DNA of 5,006 nucleotides from Clostridiaceae bacterium (GTDB lineage: Bacteria; Bacillota; Clostridia; Oscillospirales; Acutalibacteraceae), in contig CAJGCX010000121.1 of assembly GCA_904501895.1 (NCBI GenBank), positions 1-5,006 on the forward strand. The letters run 5' to 3'. Numbering within the stretch: position 1 is the stretch's first letter; every line of letters starts with the position of its first letter. Of the stretch, positions 1 through 3,824 are shown in pieces. The notes under the pieces are model-generated. The model was given only the letters and a program-made list of their open reading frames with translations. It did no database searches and was not told the DNA's origin. The translations under genes and the position numbers were made by a program.

Positions 1-1020
1 GATGAGGATATTGCAGCTATCAAAAAGCTTGACGGTGTTCAATATGCTTCAATGCAGTCAATTTCAATGTGCCAGATGTCAGCAAATAATGCCACAGGTA
101 TTCTTATGGGTATCGGCTGTAATACTGATATGCAGATGCTTATGCAGACACCGTTGCAATACGGCAGATTTTTTACTGAGGAAGAATATCTCGAAGGTAA
201 AAATGTTGGCGTTATCGACGTTACAAGTGCATTACAGCTTTTTGGCAGAAGAGATGTAGTAGGTGAGTATGTCTATTGCACATCAAACGACCTTACAGTA
301 TCAATCAAAATTGTTGGTGTTGTTGACATTATGTCAAGTATGAATCTTGACTCTGAAGAAATGATGAACAATATGTCATCAATGATGGGTAATATGCAGA
401 TGACAAGCTGTATGCTTTTAATGCCTGCTTCGGTTAATGCAACCTTGCTTGGCACAAGGGCAAACAGATACGATATGATTCAGATTACAGCATATGATGA
501 AGCAATGCTTGACGGAATCGGTGAAGCAGCAATAAACTATGTACGCTCATTACACGATAACTATGAAAAAGAAGATTGTTATGCTGTAACAAATATGGCA
601 ACATACATTGACCTTCTTGATACTGTTATCAATGTTTTCACAATCTTTATCGCTGCCGTAAGTGCAATTTCACTTATCGTTGGTGGTATTGGCGTTATGA
701 ATATTATGCTTGTGTCTATTACAGAGCGTACTCGTGAAATCGGTATCAGAAAGGCACTTGGTGCAAAGACAGGAACAATTATGTTCCAATTCCTTACAGA
801 ATCGATTATCCTCTGTCTTATTGGTGGTATAATCGGTCTGCTTCTGGGTGTAGCCGCCGCAGCACTTGTTTCTCATATAATGAAAGTGCCACTTTATGTA
901 CAGCCTGAAACAATACTTCTTGCAGTTGGTTTCTCCTCTGCAATCGGTATAATCTTCGGCGTTTATCCTGCTAAACGTGCTGCAAATCTTCCACCGATTG
1001 AAGCACTTCGCAGAGATTAA
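1..1020 (+). CDS. MacB/FtsX-family ABC transporter permease, 3' part (5' end outside window)
   Basis: The reading frame is open from base 1, so the start lies upstream; 339 residues are visible. Residues 1 to about 200 form an extracellular MacB-like core domain. Membrane segments follow at about 207-238, 258-293 and 303-323. Between the first two is the family signature: VGGIGVMNIMLVS followed by ERTREIGIRKALGA (residues about 242-255), the cytoplasmic coupling region that contacts the ATPase. The protein ends with PPIEALRRD, the usual MacB-type C-terminus. Members work as dimers with a MacB-type ATPase and export peptides, drugs or lipoproteins, or transmit mechanical force. In Gram-positives they usually sit with an ATPase and a membrane-fusion-like protein, presumably upstream here. 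The extracellular domain is odd: it has two methionine-rich stretches (18-48 and 111-141), the second with 11 Met in 31 residues. The substrate cannot be deduced. The family call is very secure. Confidence 0.95.
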   Translation, partial: DEDIAAIKKLDGVQYASMQSISMCQMSANNATGILMGIGCNTDMQMLMQTPLQYGRFFTEEEYLEGKNVGVIDVTSALQLFGRRDVVGEYVYCTSNDLTVSIKIVGVVDIMSSMNLDSEEMMNNMSSMMGNMQMTSCMLLMPASVNATLLGTRANRYDMIQITAYDEAMLDGIGEAAINYVRSLHDNYEKEDCYAVTNMATYIDLLDTVINVFTIFIAAVSAISLIVGGIGVMNIMLVSITERTREIGIRKALGAKTGTIMFQFLTESIILCLIGGIIGLLLGVAAAALVSHIMKVPLYVQPETILLAVGFSSAIGIIFGVYPAKRAANLPPIEALRRD

Positions 1021-1050
1021 CTAAAATTGAATTTTATCCTTCAAAATAAG

Positions 1051-1085
1051 TGATGTATATGCAATTGTATATACATCATTTTTTT
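1051..1085 (+). terminator. Intrinsic terminator of the ABC permease gene
   Basis: A perfect 10-bp stem (TGATGTATAT at 1051-1060 with ATATACATCA at 1069-1078) extends inward by G-U and C-G pairs to an AATT tetraloop. A run of seven T follows at 1079-1085. It lies 30 bases after the permease stop and separates the permease from the spo0A region. A short A-rich stretch at 1043-1049 can pair with the T-run, so it may also work weakly on the other strand. Confidence 0.9.
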
Positions 1086-1100
1086 ATGCTTAAAAATCGG

Positions 1101-1122
1101 TGTAAAGTAAAAGCACTTTACA
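1101..1122. promoter_or_regulatory. Inverted repeat TGTAAAGT-N6-ACTTTACA, possible operator
   Basis: Perfect 8-bp arms at 1101-1108 and 1115-1122 are separated by six bases, giving a 22-base dyad of the size bound by dimeric helix-turn-helix regulators. There is no T-run after it, so it is unlikely to be a terminator. It lies just after the permease terminator and about 280 bases before the spo0A promoter. No promoter that it would control is evident nearby, so the regulatory role is a guess. Confidence 0.35.
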
Positions 1123-1173
1123 AAATGCAGGAAAAAGTTTCCTTAAAACCCTTGATATTGCGACTTTTAAACA

Positions 1174-1194
1174 TTTTCAACAGGGTTTTCAACA
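1174..1194 (+). repeat. Two direct repeats TTTTCAACA, 12-bp period
   Basis: TTTTCAACA occurs at 1174-1182 and 1186-1194, separated by GGG, so the copies are about one helical turn apart. Each differs at two of nine positions from the DnaA box TTATCCACA. A weaker third TTTCAA follows at 1196-1201. The repeat is directly visible; binding by DnaA or another protein is speculation. Confidence 0.5.
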
Positions 1195-1349
1195 ATTTCA
1201 AAGTTCAAATCATTGTTAAAAATAAACTTGAATATTTATTTTATAGTAAAAAAATTACTGAATATTTTATGAAATAATTCAATTTTTTTGCAGGAGAAAA
1301 TAGGTAGTCCGTCATTTTGTGAAATCATTTAAAAGAATTTCTGTTATTT

Positions 1350-1369
1350 TGTCGATTATTGGTGTCGAA
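1350..1369 (+). promoter_or_regulatory. Tandem Spo0A-box-like sites upstream of spo0A
   Basis: TGTCGAA at 1363-1369 matches the core Spo0A box exactly, and TGTCGAT at 1350-1356 differs at one position. They are in the same orientation, 13 bases apart, and lie roughly 70-80 bases upstream of the predicted spo0A transcription start. Spo0A is known to control its own gene in Bacillus through such boxes, and the DNA-recognition helix of the protein encoded here is conserved. Autoregulation is therefore a reasonable inference. A 7-base match alone is weak; the location is what gives it weight. Confidence 0.55.
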
Positions 1370-1372
1370 AAG

Positions 1373-1394
1373 TTTTCAAAGGTAAATTTGAAAA
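1373..1394. repeat. Inverted repeat TTTTCAAA-N6-TTTGAAAA just upstream of the spo0A promoter
   Basis: Perfect 8-bp arms at 1373-1380 and 1387-1394 are separated by six bases, the same geometry as the dyad at 1101-1122. It ends five bases before the -35 element. This position suits an activator or repressor, but AT-rich composition makes chance occurrence plausible. Confidence 0.35.
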
Positions 1395-1399
1395 ATCTA

Positions 1400-1428
1400 T
1401 TGCCATAAATTACCATATATGGTAAAAT
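1400..1428 (+). promoter_or_regulatory. Sigma-A-type promoter of spo0A
   Basis: The -35 is TTGCCA (1400-1405), the spacer is 17 bp and the -10 is TAAAAT (1423-1428). The TGG just before the -10 gives an extended -10. Predicted start is near 1435, leaving a leader of about 48 bases. The whole promoter lies within the palindrome at 1401-1434, so any protein bound there would block polymerase directly. Confidence 0.7.
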
Positions 1429-1434
1429 ATGGCA
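1401..1434. promoter_or_regulatory. 34-base nested palindrome covering the spo0A promoter, candidate operator
   Basis: The inner element TTACCATATATGGTAA (1410-1425) is a perfect 16-base palindrome. It is flanked by outer arms TGCCATA (1401-1407) and TATGGCA (1428-1434) with exactly the same centre, between 1417 and 1418. Only the A-A pairs at 1408/1427 and 1409/1426 break symmetry. The result is four copies of the half-site T(A/G)CCATA, two on each strand, as expected for a pair of dimers or a tetramer. It overlaps the -35, spacer and -10. The bound protein cannot be identified from the site. Confidence 0.7.
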
Positions 1435-1468
1435 GAAATAAGAAATCGAACACGATTTTAAAATAAAA

Positions 1469-1474
1469 CGGAGG
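1469..1474 (+). promoter_or_regulatory. Ribosome binding site of spo0A
   Basis: CGGAGG ends eight bases before the ATG at 1483. This supports that start, which also begins exactly where the first receiver strand is expected. Confidence 0.8.
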
Positions 1475-1482
1475 TTTTCAGA

Positions 1483-2244
1483 ATGGAAAACAGTATTAAA
1501 GTATTATTAACAGGTGATGGAACAGAATTCGGTAGAAATTGTGCAGGCGTGCTTCGTTCATCAGGCTGCAATGTTAAATTAATTGCAAAGGATGGCAAAA
1601 TTACTTTGAATGAAATCATATCAGAGGATTATGATGTTGCTGTAATGGATGCATTTATGTCAAATCTTGATGCGCTGGGTGTAATCAGTGAGATTTCGAA
1701 GAAAAAGAATAAGCCTTTTATAATGGTTATGTCAGGGTCAGACAATCAACGTTTTGAACAGGAAATTCTTTCAGCAGGTGCTGACTATTATTTCCTTAAG
1801 CCATTTGATGTGAATATTCTTGCACAGCGTGTGACACAGCTTACAAGCTGGTCAAAGGTAAAAAACAATACAGGAAATTTAAGAGAAGCAAACGACTTGA
1901 TTGTAACTGTCAGCGAAATTATGCATCAGTTAGGTGTCCCTGCTCATATAAAGGGTTATCTCTATCTTCGTGAAGCAATAATTCTTTCAATAAATGACAG
2001 TGAAATGATGAGCTCCGTAACTAAGGTGTTATATCCGACAGTCGCTAAAAGATATTCAACAACCTCTTCACGAGTTGAAAGGGCAATCCGTCATGCAATT
2101 GAGGTTGCATGGGATAGGGGAGATGTTGACGTGCTCAGCTCATATTTCGGTTACACAATTCATAACGAAAGAGGCAAGCCAACTAACTCTGAATTTATTG
2201 CAATGATTAGTGATAAGCTTCGTTTGGGTATGAAAATTTCTTGA
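1483..2244 (+). CDS. spo0A: Spo0A-type sporulation response regulator with altered receiver
   Basis: This is the master transcription factor for entry into sporulation, normally activated by a phosphorelay or orphan kinases. The 253-residue protein is close to the family's usual length, with a shortened linker. Residues 1-120 are a CheY-like receiver with phospho-acceptor D56, S84 (switch Ser/Thr) and K106 in FLKPFD. Residues about 138-250 are the Spo0A DNA-binding domain, almost unchanged from the family: GVPAHIKGYLYLREAI, TKVLYPTVAKRY, TTSSRVERAIRHAIEVAW (recognition helix) and GKPTNSEFIAMISDKLRL. The receiver is odd: the usual acidic Asp-Asp pair after strand 1 is G11-D12, and the usual Met-Pro after the phospho-Asp is M59-S60. 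Phosphorylation or Mg2+ binding may therefore be weakened. In most Clostridia spoIVB lies just upstream; here a terminated ABC permease gene does. The gene has its own promoter and possible Spo0A boxes. Confidence 0.95.
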   Translation: MENSIKVLLTGDGTEFGRNCAGVLRSSGCNVKLIAKDGKITLNEIISEDYDVAVMDAFMSNLDALGVISEISKKKNKPFIMVMSGSDNQRFEQEILSAGADYYFLKPFDVNILAQRVTQLTSWSKVKNNTGNLREANDLIVTVSEIMHQLGVPAHIKGYLYLREAIILSINDSEMMSSVTKVLYPTVAKRYSTTSSRVERAIRHAIEVAWDRGDVDVLSSYFGYTIHNERGKPTNSEFIAMISDKLRLGMKIS

Positions 2245-2269
2245 CATATATCTTGTGAAATGATATAAT
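2241..2269 (+). promoter_or_regulatory. Strong sigma-A promoter of the Mn2+ riboswitch-mntP operon
   Basis: Consensus TTGACA (2241-2246), a 17-bp spacer and consensus TATAAT (2264-2269), preceded by TGA as an extended -10. The -35 contains the spo0A stop codon TGA (2242-2244). The predicted start near 2276 is only about four bases before riboswitch helix P1 begins, which fits a transcript made to start with the aptamer. Confidence 0.88.
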
Positions 2270-2279
2270 TTGACTACTT

Positions 2280-2366
2280 CGTGAGGGAGTAGTCGGCATA
2301 TTGTATATGTGATAAGTCAACATACTGACCTTTTGGTCTGGCTTATATTAAATGACAAGACTCATG
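2280..2366 (+). promoter_or_regulatory. yybP-ykoY (Mn2+) riboswitch aptamer
   Basis: The element has the yybP-ykoY landmarks: GAGGGAGTAG (2283-2292) in the first metal-binding loop, GTCAACATAC (2316-2325) in the second segment, and TGACAAGAC (2353-2361) on the 3' side. Helix P1 pairs CGTGAG (2280-2285) with CTCATG (2361-2366), with one G-U. Further stems are CATAT/ATATG (2297-2301 with 2305-2309), ATAAGTC/GGCTTAT (2312-2318 with 2340-2346) and GACC-TTTT-GGTC (2327-2338). This class binds Mn2+ and turns on Mn2+ export genes; the gene after it is mntP, which agrees. The 3' strand of P1 is also part of the 5' arm of the following terminator, so aptamer and terminator exclude each other and Mn2+ should act as an ON signal. 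Confidence 0.9.
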
Positions 2367-2397
2367 TATGGTGTTTACGCCATACTTGGGTCTTTTT
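2357..2397 (+). terminator. Riboswitch expression-platform terminator
   Basis: Arms 2357-2373 and 2378-2394 pair around a TTTA loop, with one U-U mismatch (2365/2386) and two G-U pairs. A T-run follows at 2393-2397. The 5' arm includes bases 2361-2366, the 3' strand of aptamer P1, so Mn2+ binding should prevent it from forming. It is also the first terminator after spo0A. Confidence 0.85.
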
Positions 2398-2405
2398 GAT
2401 TTTTC

Positions 2406-2411
2406 AGGAGG
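2406..2411 (+). promoter_or_regulatory. Ribosome binding site of mntP
   Basis: A full AGGAGG lies seven bases before the ATG at 2419. This decides the start: an in-frame ATG at 2368 is inside the terminator stem and would add 17 non-family residues. Confidence 0.88.
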
Positions 2412-2418
2412 AAATTTT

Positions 2419-2988
2419 ATGTCAGAATTAGTGATTATCGCAGTAGGTCTTGCTATGGATGCTTTTGCAGTAGCAATCTGTAAGGGTCTTAATATGAGAA
2501 AATTAGATTATAAACAGACAGCACTTATCGCCTTGTTTTTCGGTGGATTTCAGGCAGGTATGCCTCTTATCGGCTGGTTTATCGGTTCAAAATTCGCAGA
2601 ATACATTACAAGCATTGACCATTGGGTGACATTTATCCTTCTTGGTATTATCGGTGGTAAAATGATTTATGAATCATTCCACGATGATGTGTGTGAGGAA
2701 TGTGGTTGTAAGCTTAATCTTAAGGAATTAACAGCACTTGCAGTTGCCACAAGTATTGATGCTCTTGCAGTTGGTGTTGCATTTGCCCTTACTTATGAAG
2801 CAAAAGAGGTTTATATTGCAGTTGTGCTTATCGGTGTTATTACAGCACTTCTTTCTGCAGTCGGTGTGTTTATCGGTCATAAATTTGGTGCTAAGTATAA
2901 GAATAAGGCTGAACTTGCAGGTGGACTTGTACTCGTATTTATGGGCGTAAAGTTCTTGCTTGAGGGTCTTGGAGTAATTGGTGGATAA
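2419..2988 (+). CDS. mntP: MntP manganese efflux pump
   Basis: MntP (DUF204/YebN) is a small inner-membrane Mn2+ exporter that protects against excess manganese. This protein has 189 residues, the normal length, and six hydrophobic segments arranged as two three-helix repeats. Each repeat carries a family Asp motif: GLAMDAFAVAI (D14, helix 1) and ATSIDALAVGV (D114, helix 4). Other family features are FGGFQAGMPLIGW (residues 41-53), GGKMIYE (79-85) and AGGLVLVFMGVK near the C-terminus. The loop between helices 3 and 4 contains DVCEECGC (C92, C95, C97), a possible soft-metal site where the E. coli protein has an acidic, cysteine-free loop. The upstream Mn2+ riboswitch independently supports the function. 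The HAD gene starts one base after the stop, so the two are co-transcribed. Confidence 0.95.
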   Translation: MSELVIIAVGLAMDAFAVAICKGLNMRKLDYKQTALIALFFGGFQAGMPLIGWFIGSKFAEYITSIDHWVTFILLGIIGGKMIYESFHDDVCEECGCKLNLKELTALAVATSIDALAVGVAFALTYEAKEVYIAVVLIGVITALLSAVGVFIGHKFGAKYKNKAELAGGLVLVFMGVKFLLEGLGVIGG

Positions 2989-2989
2989 A

Positions 2990-3679
2990 ATGATTAAAAT
3001 ACTCTTGTGGGATATTGACGGAACTCTTCTTGATTTTGGAAAAGCAGAAGAATATGGTATTAGAAAATGCTTTGAGATTTTTCATTTGGGCGAATGTACT
3101 GATGAAATGCTTTCACGTTATTCCAAAATTAACCGAAAGTATTGGGAAATGCTTGAACGAGGTGAGCTTACAAAACCTCAGGTGCTCCGTGGTCGATTTG
3201 AAGAGTTTTTCCAGACAGAAGGCATTGATTTTGACAAAATTGATGACTTTAATCTTGAATATCAGTATCGTCTTGGTGATAAGGTTTTCTTCTGTGATAA
3301 CGGACTCGAAACTGTTGAATTTCTCAAGGGAAAAGTGAAGCAGTATGCAGTCACAAACGGTACATTTGTAGCTCAGGACAGAAAGCTTAAGCAGTCGGGA
3401 CTTGATAAGATTTTTGATGATATATTTATTTCTGATAAAATCGGTTTTGAAAAGCCATCAATTGAATTTTTTCAGGCTGTTGAGGAAAAAATTGGTAAAT
3501 TCAATCACGACGAGGTTATGATTATCGGCGATTCCCTTACAAGTGATATTAAGGGTGGAAACAACGCCGATATTCTCTGCTGTTGGTACAATCCACACGG
3601 TGCAGAAAACAAGAATAATTTGAAAATTGATTATGAGATTACAGACATAGCACAGGTACTCAGAATACTTGAAAAATAA
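2990..3679 (+). CDS. HAD-superfamily phosphatase, YjjG/YfnB-like nucleotidase
   Basis: This cytoplasmic HAD hydrolase has 229 residues, typical of YjjG-type 5'-nucleotidases, which dephosphorylate (deoxy)nucleoside monophosphates including non-canonical pyrimidines. All catalytic motifs are present: I, WDIDGT with nucleophile D8 and acid/base D10; II, VTNGT (T122); III, GFEKP (K155); IV, GDSLTSDIKGG (D181, D186). An alpha-helical cap lies between motifs I and II, with a YjjG-like pattern in INRKYWEMLERGELT and LRGRFEEFF. I chose the ATG at 2990 because it has GGTGG five bases upstream; a TTG at 2978 overlapping mntP has a poorly placed Shine-Dalgarno. The gene starts one base after mntP, suggesting translational coupling and Mn2+ control. 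Substrate assignment within HAD families is uncertain, so I give no gene symbol. Confidence 0.85.
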   Translation: MIKILLWDIDGTLLDFGKAEEYGIRKCFEIFHLGECTDEMLSRYSKINRKYWEMLERGELTKPQVLRGRFEEFFQTEGIDFDKIDDFNLEYQYRLGDKVFFCDNGLETVEFLKGKVKQYAVTNGTFVAQDRKLKQSGLDKIFDDIFISDKIGFEKPSIEFFQAVEEKIGKFNHDEVMIIGDSLTSDIKGGNNADILCCWYNPHGAENKNNLKIDYEITDIAQVLRILEK

Positions 3680-3688
3680 TTTGATTTA

Positions 3689-3721
3689 GGGATTATTGCA
3701 TAAGTGATAATCCCTTTTTTT
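3689..3721 (+). terminator. Intrinsic terminator of the mntP-HAD operon
   Basis: GGGATTAT (3689-3696) pairs perfectly with ATAATCCC (3707-3714) and can extend inward by two G-U pairs and one C-G pair to an ATAA loop. Seven T follow at 3715-3721. It lies nine bases after the HAD stop codon and ends the operon. Confidence 0.92.
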
Positions 3722-3761
3722 GTTTATTTTTACCAAAGAGAAAATAAATAGTGAAATCACA

Positions 3762-3790
3762 TTGTTATTAATCTTTATTTGTGCTATAAT
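3762..3790 (+). promoter_or_regulatory. Sigma-A promoter of the GPH-like transporter gene
   Basis: TTGTTA (3762-3767), a 17-bp spacer and consensus TATAAT (3785-3790), with TGC just before it as an extended -10. A 10-base palindrome, TAATCGATTA (3791-3800), covers the predicted start site near 3797 and could be an operator. The gene follows with GGGAG (3811-3815) nine bases before its ATG. Confidence 0.75.
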
Positions 3791-3824
3791 TAATCGATTA
3801 TATAAAGAAAGGGAGAGTGAAATA

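Larger units (their letters stand above)
1086..1482. other. Long AT-rich non-coding leader region upstream of spo0A
   Basis: No convincing gene lies in this roughly 400-base stretch. It holds a TGTAAAGT dyad (1101-1122), a wide 8-bp pair AAAACCCT/AGGGTTTT (1145-1152 with 1182-1189), a tandem TTTTCAACA repeat (1174-1194), a 9-base repeat TGAATATTT (1229-1237 and 1259-1267, period 30), an A7/T7 hairpin (1248-1256 with 1281-1289), two Spo0A-box-like sequences (1350-1369), a TTTTCAAA dyad (1373-1394) and the spo0A promoter with its palindrome (1400-1434). The 5' UTR contains a small AAATCG-AACA-CGATTT hairpin (1443-1458). In AT-rich DNA some of these dyads are expected by chance; those with their own entries are the better supported. 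Confidence 0.7.

Noticed and set aside
670..876. Minus-strand ORFs opposite the permease (also at 273-455)
   Set aside because: They are shadows of the strongly supported + strand gene, with no ribosome binding site or recognisable product.
1050..1277. 75-codon + strand ORF between the permease and spo0A
   Set aside because: It starts inside the permease terminator, has no Shine-Dalgarno sequence, and encodes a low-complexity Lys/Asn/Phe-rich peptide typical of AT-rich non-coding DNA.
1248..1289. A7TT/AAT7 hairpin as a bidirectional terminator
   Set aside because: The stem is almost purely A-T with a 3-base bulge, and no gene ends next to it.
1332..1340. AAAGAATTT, a match to the sigma-H -10 element, of interest because Bacillus spo0A has a sigma-H promoter
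   Set aside because: No AGGAWWW-like -35 lies at the required spacing; the AGGAG at 1292 is about 33 bases away instead of 11-12.
1319..1408. 29-codon GTG ORF with a signal-peptide-like start (KSFKRISVILSIIG)
   Set aside because: The nearest AGGAG (1292-1296) is over 20 bases upstream, the start is GTG, and its end runs into the spo0A promoter. It may be chance or a remnant.
2368..2418. Upstream in-frame ATG for mntP
   Set aside because: It lies within the riboswitch terminator, has no Shine-Dalgarno sequence, and adds residues not matching MntP. The ATG at 2419 has a perfect AGGAGG.
2978..2989. TTG start for the HAD phosphatase, overlapping mntP
   Set aside because: GGAG sits only three bases before it, and the family N-terminus fits the ATG at 2990.
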